Source: Nitrospira sp.
GTDB taxonomy: Bacteria; Nitrospirota; Nitrospiria; Nitrospirales; Nitrospiraceae
Length of the DNA stretch: 64,000 nt
Direction of reading: 5' to 3'
NCBI GenBank assembly: GCA_029194675.1
Contig: JARFXP010000002.1
Location: 434,001 to 498,000 of the forward strand
The position numbers and the translations under genes are program-made. Below the pieces are notes generated by a model, which saw nothing but the letters and a program-made list of their open reading frames with translations, did no database searches and was not told the origin of the DNA. This document shows positions 17,277 to 26,559 of this stretch, piece after piece. Numbering within the stretch: the stretch's first letter is position 1; the number at the start of each line of letters is the position of its first letter.

Positions 17277-17579
17277 AGTAGCCTCCCTTTAGTTTTTTAT
17301 GGAAAAGAGGCGCTGCACTGATGAGCGCGGCGAATAAGGTCCCTCCCTCACTCGTCAAGCAGGCGCCGGGCCAACTATCTACCAAATTCTGAGGAGAAAA
17401 TACAAAGAAAATTTTTATAGCGTGTTCTGCCGAGTACACAAGGGCCCTGTCTCGCAAGGACTGACGCCATTGGAATAGCGGCGTGGCAGAATACATACCA
17501 CTAGTGTTGATAGACAGGTAACAATGATTTGTGGGCAAAGTTAATGCCCTATTAGGCAGTTGCTGAAGGCACGACATGG
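17277..17579. other. nirK upstream region
   Basis: There is no gene here. It contains the candidate sigma-54 promoter at 17357-17374 and AT-rich DNA beyond it (17381-17420), suitable for activator binding. No FNR-type TTGAT-N4-ATCAA site was seen. Confidence 0.5.
17357..17374 (-). promoter_or_regulatory. Candidate sigma-54 (-24/-12) promoter of nirK
   Basis: On the minus strand the sequence is TTGGCCCGGCGCCTGCTT. The invariant GG (17372-17371) and GC (17360-17359) are exactly 10 bases apart and the flanks agree partly with YTGGCACG-N4-TTGCW. Transcription would start about 70 bases before the nirK ATG. A sigma-54 activator is coded at 13457-14794. Confidence 0.5.
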
Positions 17580-18587
17580 TTACGCAGGCTTGAGATTACG
17601 CTGGGCGATGGCCACGTTTCGGAGAAGGCCCTGGTGTTTTGCGCGCTTGATCGGGCTTTGTCGAAATACCATAGAGAAGGTCGTCTCATCCAGTTTGGAG
17701 AGTTCGTTCAAGTCAGGAGAGAGTGTCAGATGTGACGGTTGAAAGGCGCCTTCCTGCGTCGGTTCCGCTCGGAGATTGAACGGACACACATCGAGACAAT
17801 CGTCACATCCGAAAATCTTGTTTCCCATGCCTGTTTTCAGCTCGTGAGGGATGGCGGTGTCATCGTCACGCAATTCAATCGTGAGGTATGAAACACAACG
17901 AGTGGCGTCGACAACGTAGGGCTCTGTGATGGCTCCCGTCGGGCAAGCCTGAATGCAGAGCGTGCAGCTGCCACAGAGATCGGTCGCCGGTTCGTCGGGA
18001 TCCAGCACCACCGTGGTCAGAATTTCTCCCAGCAGGAGCCAAGAACCATACTCGGCTGAAACAAGGTTGGAATGTTTCCCGATCCAGCCCAAGCCTGCTC
18101 GTTCCGCCCAGGCTTTCTCCATGATGGGACCGGTGTCGCTGTATGAACGGGTTCTGGCGTCCGGTGCTATCTTGTGAATCAACTGTTCCAGTTGCTTGAG
18201 CCTGGAATCAAAAAGCTTGTGATAATCCCTTCCCCAAGCATATCGCGCAATGCGGCCGTAGCCGGGCTGTTCGTTGGCGCGGTGCTCGGTGAGATAGTTG
18301 ACCCCCAACGAGATGATGGAGCGGCAGCCGGGAAGCACCTGGCCAGGATCGGCGCGTTTGTTCGGGGCCCGTTCCATCCAGACCATGGTGCCGTGGTAGC
18401 CTCGCCCGAGCCATTCGGTGAGACGATCAAAGAGACCTCGGAGTATTGCGGTTTCGGGATGCGAAAGCTGGTTGTTTTCTTGGTCCTCGGCAGCTGACCT
18501 TGTGTCTTCGCTGCAGACGGGCGTAATCCCAACCGCATCGAATCCCAGCGCGCGGGCTTCTTGTTTGATGGCTGCCGTGATGGACAT
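17580..18587 (-). CDS. queG: Epoxyqueuosine reductase QueG
   Basis: 335 residues. It catalyses the last step of queuosine synthesis in tRNA, a cobalamin- and iron-sulfur-dependent reduction. Two 4Fe-4S motifs are visible: CGSCTLCIQACPTGA and CDDCLDVCPFN. Earlier landmarks are FDAVGITP, GYHGTMVWMER and WAERAGLGWIGKH. The ATG at 18587 is preferred over a GTG nine bases upstream. The C-terminal HEAT-like extension of longer QueG proteins is absent. It is 15 bases downstream of the small exported gene. Confidence 0.95.
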   Translation of the reverse strand: MSITAAIKQEARALGFDAVGITPVCSEDTRSAAEDQENNQLSHPETAILRGLFDRLTEWLGRGYHGTMVWMERAPNKRADPGQVLPGCRSIISLGVNYLTEHRANEQPGYGRIARYAWGRDYHKLFDSRLKQLEQLIHKIAPDARTRSYSDTGPIMEKAWAERAGLGWIGKHSNLVSAEYGSWLLLGEILTTVVLDPDEPATDLCGSCTLCIQACPTGAITEPYVVDATRCVSYLTIELRDDDTAIPHELKTGMGNKIFGCDDCLDVCPFNLRAEPTQEGAFQPSHLTLSPDLNELSKLDETTFSMVFRQSPIKRAKHQGLLRNVAIAQRNLKPA

Positions 18588-18602
18588 GGGATACACGTGA
18601 GC

Positions 18603-18977
18603 TCAATGCTGGGCGGAGCAATCAAAGCGCACACTGAAGTGTGCCGAACATCGGACCGATTTGCACCGGTCGCACGTGCCGACAATGTTCGTTTTCCAAT
18701 CAGTCTTCGTTTTATCAAACCGACAGTGCAGTTGGCCGCCCTTCGAGATCGTAGTCCAGGGCTGCTTGGTCCCGGGAATGGAGGCCACTCGGCATTCTTG
18801 TGGGAATGGAACGTGGCAGGGGCGTCCGGTTTCACCTTTCTCCATTGAAAAGCTGCACGACAACTCCGTCGTGGCTCCCGAATCCTCTACCTCCTGTGCC
18901 CTGGTGTCGAGGGAAGGAATGAGAAGTATCAAGAGCAGCAAAACGAACAGGCCAAACGCCCTGCATCGAATCAGCAT
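18603..18977 (-). CDS. Small exported Cys-rich hypothetical protein
   Basis: 124 residues from the ATG at 18977. A signal peptide (1-27, LLLLILLIPSLDTRAQ) precedes a region with several cysteines (LSCSF, GRPCHVP, QECRV, LHCRFDK, GTCDRCKSVRC) likely to form disulfides. No family is recognised. The stop is 15 bases from the queG start, so the two may share a transcript. No strong ribosome site. Confidence 0.55.
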   Translation of the reverse strand: MLIRCRAFGLFVLLLLILLIPSLDTRAQEVEDSGATTELSCSFSMEKGETGRPCHVPFPQECRVASIPGTKQPWTTISKGGQLHCRFDKTKTDWKTNIVGTCDRCKSVRCSAHFSVRFDCSAQH

Positions 18978-19072
18978 AGTGGCCGATGGTAGCACAGTCC
19001 TTTGTCTTGCGGCCATGGAGTGGGCCGCGTAGAATCTTCCTGCCGGCTTCTATTCACACCAATGGAGGCTTT

Positions 19073-20185
19073 ATGCTCGCGACGCGGATTACGCAAAAAG
19101 AGGGCGCATTCTATTTCCTCGCGTACAAGGCCGGTGAGCTCTTGAGCAAGGTTCGGTTTACCAGCCGATACTATTTCGAGGGGGAAGAGATCGCACAGGC
19201 CAAGATTTCCGAACACGACGAGGTCGCGCAATTCATCGCGGGAATCGAGCGGAGCGAGAAGGGATTCCAACGGGTCTTGAATCGGCAGAAGATCAAGCAG
19301 ATCGTCAATTTTTATGAGACCGTCGTGGCTCAACCGATGATTCCCGGTACCGTGCTGCTCTTTACCGACGAAACGCTTCGCTTCCAAAAGGCAGAAGGCT
19401 CGGAGTCGATCGGCCACCTGAGCGAGCCGAAGGGAAAGTATCTGGTGATCGACGGGCAACATCGGCTCGCAGGGCTTCACTTTTTCCACGAAAAACATCC
19501 GGATCAAAGTGCGCAGGTCGAGGTGCCCTGCCTCTTGTTCGATGGGCGGAGCGCGGACTTCGCCACGGAGATGTTCGTGATCATCAACTCCACCCACACG
19601 CGGATCAACCGGTCGCATTTGGTGGATCTCTACGAGAAAGTCTCATGGGAAAGTCCTGAAAAGAAATTCGCCGCCAAGGTCGTGAACCTCTTATACGGCG
19701 AATCGGACTCACCGCTGCAGTACAAGATCAACCGACTGGGAGGACGGAGCAAGCAGGAAAAATGGATTCTGCAGTCCGAGGTGTTCAACGAGCTGCTGAA
19801 AGTCGTGACCGTCCATAAGCGCTGGATAGAGACTCATCTTGGGATGAAGGCCGATCGCTGCTACGCGCTGGTGCGCGACTACCTGAAGGGGGTCAAGGAG
19901 GTCATGGGCGAGGTCTGGGGGCAGAACGACCGGTATATGTTTACGCGCGATGTGACGCTCAAGGCGTTGATCCGCGTCCTGGACGATCTGATCGTGGATC
20001 GCAAGCTCATCAATGACTGGGACGAACAACGCTCGCACAGGCCGTTTGCGGAGATCGTCAAGCCCTGGGCTCCTCTGACGAAGGAGTTCCGCGCTGACGG
20101 CTTCTACGAACGCTTTCCAGCTAAAGGGCAAGTTGAACGGGTACGAAAGATTCACCAGCGGCTGCTGGATGCGATTGTTGGATAA
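19073..20185 (+). CDS. DGQHR-domain protein (DndB-like)
   Basis: 370 residues from the ATG at 19073, 5 bases after GGAGG. The signature DGQHR lies at 127-131 in KYLVIDGQHRLAGL, as in DndB and related proteins of DNA phosphorothioation and other modification clusters. Further landmarks are FVIINSTHTRINRSHLVDL and a long helical C-terminus. No dndCDE or restriction genes lie nearby, so it is an orphan member whose task is unclear. The downstream gene overlaps its end by 17 bases. Confidence 0.8.
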   Translation: MLATRITQKEGAFYFLAYKAGELLSKVRFTSRYYFEGEEIAQAKISEHDEVAQFIAGIERSEKGFQRVLNRQKIKQIVNFYETVVAQPMIPGTVLLFTDETLRFQKAEGSESIGHLSEPKGKYLVIDGQHRLAGLHFFHEKHPDQSAQVEVPCLLFDGRSADFATEMFVIINSTHTRINRSHLVDLYEKVSWESPEKKFAAKVVNLLYGESDSPLQYKINRLGGRSKQEKWILQSEVFNELLKVVTVHKRWIETHLGMKADRCYALVRDYLKGVKEVMGEVWGQNDRYMFTRDVTLKALIRVLDDLIVDRKLINDWDEQRSHRPFAEIVKPWAPLTKEFRADGFYERFPAKGQVERVRKIHQRLLDAIVG

Positions 20186-20762
20186 ACGGCCAGCATTCTT
20201 GCCGGGCGTCGTCTTACGGCTCTCACTCGCCGTGCTTCTGTCCGTTGCCGGATCGGAGGCGGCGCCTCTGCCGACGGCTGAGACGGATAGGCTGGAGGTG
20301 AGAGTAGAATCCGGCGGTGGAGTCCGCGTGACAGCGCAGGTCTTCTTTCCAGCCGAACCGGCGATCGTCCAATCGTTGTTGACCGACTATCCGCATTGGC
20401 CCGAGCTCTTTGAAGTTCGTCTACGGGTAGCCGACTTACAGATCCATGATGGGATCGCCACGGTCGATCTGCGTATCGATCACCCCTTGATGCCGGGAGA
20501 GCGCAAGTTAGTCACAGACTCAAAGATTTTATCGAGCGGTGGGCTTGTGACCGACCTTACGGGAGGCGACTTCAAGCGCTATCATCGAGTATGGAAACTA
20601 CAGCCGGTCGGAGAGGGGAGCCAGACGCGTGCTGATTTCGAGTTGGTGGTTGAAATCGCATCTATGGTGCCGGATTGGCTCGTGGCAATCGCCATGCGAC
20701 AGGAACTGGAAACGCACTTTCGTATCGTTAAACAGAAGGCCTTGGAGCACTCCAAGCGGTAA
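20169..20762 (+). CDS. Exported SRPBCC (START-like) domain protein
   Basis: 197 residues from the ATG at 20169, which lies inside the last codons of the DGQHR gene. A signal peptide covers 1-31 (LRLSLAVLLSVAGSEAA). The rest has the SRPBCC pattern: FFPAEPAIVQSLLTDYPHWPELF, then strands, GGDFKRYHRVWKLQP and a long C-terminal helix (PDWLVAIAMRQELETHF). Such domains bind hydrophobic ligands. The ligand is unknown. thiE starts 6 bases later. Confidence 0.75.
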   Translation: MRLLDKRPAFLPGVVLRLSLAVLLSVAGSEAAPLPTAETDRLEVRVESGGGVRVTAQVFFPAEPAIVQSLLTDYPHWPELFEVRLRVADLQIHDGIATVDLRIDHPLMPGERKLVTDSKILSSGGLVTDLTGGDFKRYHRVWKLQPVGEGSQTRADFELVVEIASMVPDWLVAIAMRQELETHFRIVKQKALEHSKR

Positions 20763-20767
20763 CTGAT

Positions 20768-22172
<1,405 letters not shown>

Positions 22173-22910
22173 TCAGAGATGTCTGCTGTCGCAGTTCCAT
22201 ACTTGTCCCGATACGTCGTTGAGTTGCGCCAAATGTACGATGGTACCGGCAACTTCCTCTATCGCCGGTGGACGGTGCAATGCATGATCCGGCCATCCGC
22301 TGCTTTCCGGGAATATTCCCTCGGTCAAGTCGGTCTTCTGCCAACCCGGCAGCACGAGATTCACGCGAATATTCTGTGGCCCCCACTCGAGCGCGGCCGT
22401 TCTGACGAGCCCGATCAGCCCGGCCTTCGAGGTCGCATAGGCACTCTGGCCCGCCACACCGTGGAATCCTGTGTGGGAACCGATCACAATGATGGAGCCT
22501 CCGCCGCGAGTGAGCAGGGCAGGTGCCATGGCCCGCAGACAGTGAAATGTTCCTGTGAGATTTGTGGCGAGAACGTTCTCCCAGATCTCCTGTGAATGGC
22601 GCACGAGCAAATCGCTCTGTCCGATTCCGGCGTTGCAGACCAGTACCAACGGGCCGGATGCGCAGCTGGAGAATCTGTCGATCATGTGTCGAACGGATTC
22701 TGCTTCTCGAATGTCGGCGGGATAGAGATCACCGGCTCCGCCTGCGTGCAGCACCTGTCGCAATGTCTCTTCTGCCGATGGTTTGTTGCAATAGTAGTGC
22801 ACGCCCACATACCACCCGGCCTTTCCGAATCCCTCACAGATGGCGCGACCGATGCCTCCGGAAGCCCCGGTGATGAGGACGGCTGGTCTCGATCCAATCG
22901 GGGACGGCAT
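22173..22910 (-). CDS. Short-chain dehydrogenase/reductase (FabG-like)
   Basis: 245 residues from the ATG at 22910 (a TTG at 22946 is possible). It is a classical SDR: the NAD(P) motif TGASGGIG, then CNAGIG, catalytic Ser in GSHTG and YATSK. The family reduces or oxidises hydroxyl/keto groups. With bioD just downstream, a step in pimeloyl or biotin precursor synthesis is possible, but nothing proves it. The first 136 bases of the gene region are duplicated at 23899-24034. Confidence 0.9.
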   Translation of the reverse strand: MPSPIGSRPAVLITGASGGIGRAICEGFGKAGWYVGVHYYCNKPSAEETLRQVLHAGGAGDLYPADIREAESVRHMIDRFSSCASGPLVLVCNAGIGQSDLLVRHSQEIWENVLATNLTGTFHCLRAMAPALLTRGGGSIIVIGSHTGFHGVAGQSAYATSKAGLIGLVRTAALEWGPQNIRVNLVLPGWQKTDLTEGIFPESSGWPDHALHRPPAIEEVAGTIVHLAQLNDVSGQVWNCDSRHL

Positions 22911-22949
22911 GCGACGAATTATGCGAGGAGAGCTGTATGAAGGCAAGCG
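22814..22949. repeat. SDR 5' segment, copy 1 of a 136-bp duplication
   Basis: Bases 22814-22949 match 23899-24034 at about nine positions in ten, at a constant offset of 1085. They cover the start of the SDR gene and 39 bases before it. The copies are in direct orientation and flank hicBA. Confidence 0.9.
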
Positions 22950-23124
22950 ATAGAGAAGTCGTGGGCATTCGTGAGGTGGAGGGTGGTCTGAGGACGGAGT
23001 CTATGGATGGGGAGGATGGTGTGGTCGGCCGAGCGTCGTGAGAGTGTGCCCAAGGGTGATGTGCGAATGCGGACCGGACCTCGCGTATTTCAAAGCGTGA
23101 TGATACAAGACGCGTAAGCAGGTT

Positions 23125-23352
23125 TCAGCGCAGGCGAAGGTACTCATCGACGGAAAATCCTGCGTCTTTAAGAATCCTGACGACGAGGCCTCTCCCTATA
23201 TCGCATCCGGTGTGTACAGGAACGGTGATGGATATGGAGCGACCAGCATGCCAGAGGGTTAAATGGCTTCCGGCTTGCCGATCTTCAACGAACCCTTGTG
23301 CCTTGAGGAAACGAATCAGTTCGTGAGCCGTGACTTGCGGCATCCGCGACAT
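23125..23352 (-). CDS. hicA: HicA-type mRNA interferase toxin
   Basis: 75 residues, the usual YcfA/HicA size. The double-stranded-RNA-binding-like fold is recognised from HELIRFLKAQGF at the N-terminus and the catalytic-His region GSHLTLWH (H30), followed by ITVPVHTGCDIGRGLVVRILKDAG. It cleaves mRNA when free. Its ATG overlaps the hicB stop (TAATG), so antitoxin is translated first. This hicB-hicA order is reversed relative to the common hicAB order. Confidence 0.9.
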   Translation of the reverse strand: MSRMPQVTAHELIRFLKAQGFVEDRQAGSHLTLWHAGRSISITVPVHTGCDIGRGLVVRILKDAGFSVDEYLRLR

Positions 23353-23588
23353 TAAGGCACCGCGACAGTCAATTCTTCGACATGCACCAGTTTCTCGTTT
23401 TGCGGAATCGGTTGCTGATGAGTCAGGAGGGATTGAAGATGCTGTTGAATGGCTTCGCGAATATTGCGCTTGGCTTCTTCGATCGTTTTCCCGTTGCTGA
23501 AACACCCCGGCAATGTCGGGCTGTACGCCAGGTACCCAACATCGTCGGTTTCTTTTTCGACGACAATCTCGAAGGTATAGTAGGTCAT
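23352..23588 (-). CDS. hicB: HicB-type antitoxin
   Basis: 78 residues from the ATG at 23588; the frame is open to 23627. The partial RNase H-like HicB fold is clear: YTFEIVVEKE, YLAYSPTLPGCFSNG and EEAKRNIREAIQQHL. No C-terminal DNA-binding domain is present, as in short HicB proteins. It neutralises HicA, whose start overlaps its stop by one base. The pair sits inside the 1085-base unit bounded by the SDR duplication. Confidence 0.9.
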   Translation of the reverse strand: MTYYTFEIVVEKETDDVGYLAYSPTLPGCFSNGKTIEEAKRNIREAIQQHLQSLLTHQQPIPQNEKLVHVEELTVAVP

Positions 23589-23898
23589 CGCTTTTGCCCT
23601 TTCGAGTTGGAAGTATAACACAAGCATGCCCTACCGACACTCGCTTGCGGCTCATTCATACCTATTGCCGGGAACAGGTTTACGCAAGATCGGCGGAACA
23701 ATCCTCGGCAGGGATGCCACCGTCCTTGACTCAATTTCATAGTCTTGCCGTAGGGAAGAACATAGAGGTTGAATGTGGGATGCCCTGTTGATGATCAAGG
23801 AAGATGTTCGGAAGGTAGGTGGTTACTGCGGTGTCGGCTGGAGAAGGGGGAGTCGTACTTCCTGCACCATGCACGATTCAAGGTCCGACCCCCGGTTG

Positions 23899-24034
23899 AC
23901 CCGGCCTTTCCGAATCCCTCACAGATGGCGCGACCGATCCCACCAGAAGCCTCGGTGATGAGGACGGCTGGTCTCGATCCAATTGGCGACGGCATGCGAC
24001 GAATTATGCGAGGAGCGATGCACGAAGGTAAGCG
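23899..24034 (-). pseudogene. SDR 5' segment, copy 2 (gene fragment)
   Basis: It codes about 32 residues of the SDR N-terminus (SPIGSRPAVLITEASGGIG), with G-to-E in the glycine motif (TEASGG), then runs into unrelated sequence. It is a non-functional fragment in the same orientation as the intact SDR. A 20-base sequence just before it (AAGGTCCGACCCCC...) recurs at 24943. Confidence 0.85.
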
Positions 24035-24279
24035 GAGGGTGACGTCGGGATTTCCCTATCAAAGCCTGATTGTCAGCCTCCTCCATAAAAAAGGGACGAT
24101 CTATTCAAGCCGGAAGGCATCGTGCACAATACAAGATCCGATCCCAAATGAGTTCTGTGCATGATGCCTCTTGGCCTATTCACCGGGCTGTGAGCTATTG
24201 AACGTATTGTCGGTGCGCGTACGAGGTCAGGCTGCCGTGCTATACTCCGCCTGTCCCTACGAAATGAGCGAGGTGTACC

Positions 24280-24495
24280 ATGAAAGCGGCTGTACAGAAA
24301 TCCGGCGTCCTGGTTCCCAAGCGTCTTTTGAACGGCGCAAAGACCGTTGAGATCCGCTGCGAACGTGGGCGGGTTGTCATCCTCCCACTCCAGCCTAGCC
24401 ACGATCCTCTTCGCAAGCTCGGCCGTCACCCGGTGCGGTGCGGCGTGCGGAACGGCGCGGCCGACCATGATGCCTACCTCTACGACACCCCGTGA
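24280..24495 (+). CDS. vapB: VapB/AbrB-type antitoxin
   Basis: 71 residues. The N-terminal swapped-hairpin AbrB half is visible (MKAAVQKSGVLVPKRLLNG...VEIRCERGRVVILP), and the tail has the partner-binding HDPLRKLG and HDAYLYDTP found in this antitoxin group. GAGGTG stands before the ATG. The stop at 24493 is directly followed, in frame, by the remainder of a PIN toxin, so the toxin start has been lost. Confidence 0.8.
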   Translation: MKAAVQKSGVLVPKRLLNGAKTVEIRCERGRVVILPLQPSHDPLRKLGRHPVRCGVRNGAADHDAYLYDTP

Positions 24496-24734
24496 AACCT
24501 CTACACCAAAGCCGTTGAAATCGGCACCTACCTCCAAACGAGTCCGTCTGTCGAGTTCGTCACCATCAACGATGAGCTGTTTCAAGTCGGGTGGGAGTTG
24601 TTTCAACGATACTCGGATAAGCGGTTTCACTCACTGATTGCCTTTCGTTTGCTGTGATGCACCATCTTGAACTCACCACCGCACTGACCTTCGATCACCA
24701 CTTTGCGCAGGCAGGCTTTCGCTGCAAGCCATAG
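24496..24734 (+). pseudogene. VapC-type PIN toxin remnant, 5'-deleted and frameshifted
   Basis: Directly after the antitoxin stop the same frame reads NLYTKAVEIGTYLQTSPSV and EFVTINDELFQVGWELFQRY, DKRF, typical of the PIN middle. After a break near 24640-24660, another frame gives [17 protein letters not shown] and a stop at 24734, the PIN C-terminus with its acidic residue. The N-terminal catalytic Asp region is absent, so no nuclease is expected. Confidence 0.75.
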
Positions 24735-25195
24735 TGTGAGTCTGATCTTCCCCTGATTTCAGAGACTCCTGTATAAGCAGAAATTGGTGATCACGGTTTT
24801 CTGGAAGTGGTTTGTGGCCGGCATTGCCTACTACGGAATCCTGCATAAATACGCCAGCCGCTCCGCACCACGGGGCAATTTACCAGTTCGCTTTTGAGAC
24901 AGGCCTATCGAGACTCGACTCGACCCTCACAATGCATAAGCCAAGGTCCGACCCCCACTTGACTCTTACATTCCTGAGATAGTCCGTTCGCCCTGAGCGC
25001 GTCGAAGGGTGAATGGGGATGCGTGAAAAGTATTGACATGTGCCGTTCGTGCTGAGCTCATCGAAGCACAGCCCCGCGGCTCGAAACAGCTTCTAGACAG
25101 TCCTACCTATACAAGCTACACTTGGGCCCTTCTTGTTCGGAAGCAACGGATCGTTTCGGTGAACCGGCGGCTGTGTTGGAAGCAAGGCCCGCACC
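24735..25195. other. Intergenic region with dispersed repeats
   Basis: No gene is supported. Two copies of a common intergenic motif (CCGTTCGYSCTGAGC...TCGAAGSR) lie at 24982-25015 and 25042-25073. AAGGTCCGACCCCCACTTGAC at 24943-24963 repeats 23880-23900 with two changes. A 40-codon frame at 24765-24895 (WKWFVAGIAYYGILH) lacks a start and is probably debris. Confidence 0.45.
24982..25073. repeat. Two copies of a palindromic intergenic repeat
   Basis: Copies CCGTTCGCCCTGAGCGCGTC and CCGTTCGTGCTGAGCTCATC, each continuing into TCGAAG, are 60 bases apart. Motifs of this kind are frequent between genes in many bacteria; origin unknown. Confidence 0.5.
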
Positions 25196-25801
25196 ATGAG
25201 TGACATCTTCATCAGTTACGCCAGCGAAGATAGAGAACGAGTCAAGTCCATGGCCCATGCCTTGGAGCGGAAGGGTTGGTCTGTCTGGTGGGATCGACGT
25301 ATTCCCACGGGTCGCTCGTTTGATGAAGTGATTGAGGAGGCACTAGATGCCGCGAAAGCAGTGGTGGTTGTCTGGACCAAGGCCTCGGTGAATAGCACAT
25401 GGGTCAAAAATGAAGCGCGGAAGGGGATGCGCCGAGGAGTGTTGTTTCCCGTGTTGTTGCTGGAAGAGGTCAAGATCCCGCTGGAGTTCGAGCATCTGCA
25501 AGCGGCACACTTGATGGATTGGCGATCAGGGAAAGCTCACGCCGGCTTCGATCAATTTCTCGAAGATCTGGATGGATTCATCGGGACATCATCGAGCACC
25601 GTGGTTCAACCACCTCCTTTCGTACCACCTCAAGAGCCTACGCAATCTTTCCCGGAATCGTTCAGGGAAGGGTTCATGGAAGAGTTCAGGGAACAATTCT
25701 CCTCAAAGTCCACGATAGATAACATAGCGTTGGCAATTTCCGTGGTGATGGTTGTAGTTGGCTTGCTGTGGTGGCTGTATTTGTCTGTATTGAAGGGGTA
25801 A
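25196..25801 (+). CDS. TIR-domain protein with C-terminal membrane helix
   Basis: 201 residues. The TIR domain (1-130) begins IFISYASEDRERVKSMAHAL, has WSVWWDRRIPTGRSFDEVI, and keeps Glu 73 in STWVKNEA, equivalent to the catalytic Glu of TIR NADases. A Pro/Gln/Phe-rich linker (135-172) leads to one membrane helix (about 176-198, ALAISVVMVVVGLLWWLYL). The topology suggests a tail-anchored cytoplasmic TIR. It stands alone between a vapBC remnant and an AbiEii-like pair. NAD-consuming defence or cell-death function is inferred from the retained Glu and location. Confidence 0.85.
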   Translation: MSDIFISYASEDRERVKSMAHALERKGWSVWWDRRIPTGRSFDEVIEEALDAAKAVVVVWTKASVNSTWVKNEARKGMRRGVLFPVLLLEEVKIPLEFEHLQAAHLMDWRSGKAHAGFDQFLEDLDGFIGTSSSTVVQPPPFVPPQEPTQSFPESFREGFMEEFREQFSSKSTIDNIALAISVVMVVVGLLWWLYLSVLKG

Positions 25802-26343
25802 TCCTTCTTGGTAAAGAGAGCAGGTGCAGCACCAACTCCATCGGAGGGCTCGCGACCGCGTGGGTGAGCAGGTATACCGACGCCTCGGCTCGTCCCTCTC
25901 GGGTTCCGTTGCGCCCAGGACATTCCGAACTAACCTTTACCCTTTGACCCTGTTTCCTTTTCTCCGAACCGTGGCATTGGCTTCTCGTCTTGAGACGTGG
26001 CGTGTGAGTTGAGTCGCGTCAATAGGTCGAGGTCTGCCGGTAAGTCTCGCTAACATGTCGCCGACACGGTCATCGCTGATACGTCTGTGTAGATTCCCTT
26101 CTTTAGCCGACCAGATTCACCCACCTACGCAGGAAGCCACAGCTGTCATGCAGTGGTGGAATGCGCAGTGGGTGCCCTCCGAAGCCTTGGCGAAGGAGGA
26201 CAAACTTTGGCGGGTTCAGCCGAAGACACAAAAGGGACCACGGCTGTCAAGCCGTGGGGCTCCCCAAAGGATCAGTGCTGGAAGGACCACGGAATTTGCG
26301 TAACCATTTGTGGCGGCCCTGCCCTTATGCTAAGAAGGTCGCT
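25802..26343. other. Gap between TIR gene and AbiEii-like pair
   Basis: No convincing gene. It holds a hairpin at 26238-26257 (CCACGGCT-GTCA-AGCCGTGG) followed by GGCTCC, related to 3711-3735, and CCTCCGAAGCC...GGCGAAGGAGG near 26176-26200, which can also fold. Short open frames here look random. Confidence 0.4.
26238..26257. repeat. REP-like perfect hairpin
   Basis: An 8-bp perfect stem with a GTCA loop, preceded by GGGA and followed by GGCTCC. A diverged copy is at 3711-3735. It may be a small dispersed element. Confidence 0.45.
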
Positions 26344-26559
26344 ATGCACGACAAGCCCACCGGAACGGAAACCGTGACTACGCTGTATCGTCGCGCGTTC
26401 GCGGAATATGGGGCGCAGGCTCTGTGGAACATGCGGCCTCGTGAAGACCCTACGGTTGCCGATGCCTTGGCGATCACGAAGGCATTGCGGACGCATGGCG
26501 GGATGGAAGGGCGGCGGTTGGCGGAACAGATTGAACAGGTCTGCCGTGCCCCTCACTAA
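26344..26559 (+). CDS. Small partner (candidate antitoxin) of AbiEii-like protein
   Basis: 71 residues from the ATG at 26344; a longer reading to 26161 has no similarity to anything. The sequence is helical (TTLYRRAFAEYGAQALWNMR; DALAITKALRTHGGMEGRRL) and does not resemble AbiEi. It overlaps the next gene by 14 bases, the arrangement typical of toxin-antitoxin pairs. The antitoxin role is inferred only from that. Confidence 0.6.
   Translation: MHDKPTGTETVTTLYRRAFAEYGAQALWNMRPREDPTVADALAITKALRTHGGMEGRRLAEQIEQVCRAPH

Noticed and set aside
18971..19618. 215-residue minus-strand frame opposite the DGQHR gene
   Set aside because: Antisense to a well-supported coding region and without recognisable features.
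24073..24630. 185-residue minus-strand frame across vapB
   Set aside because: It runs opposite the clear antitoxin and PIN sequence and has no similarity.
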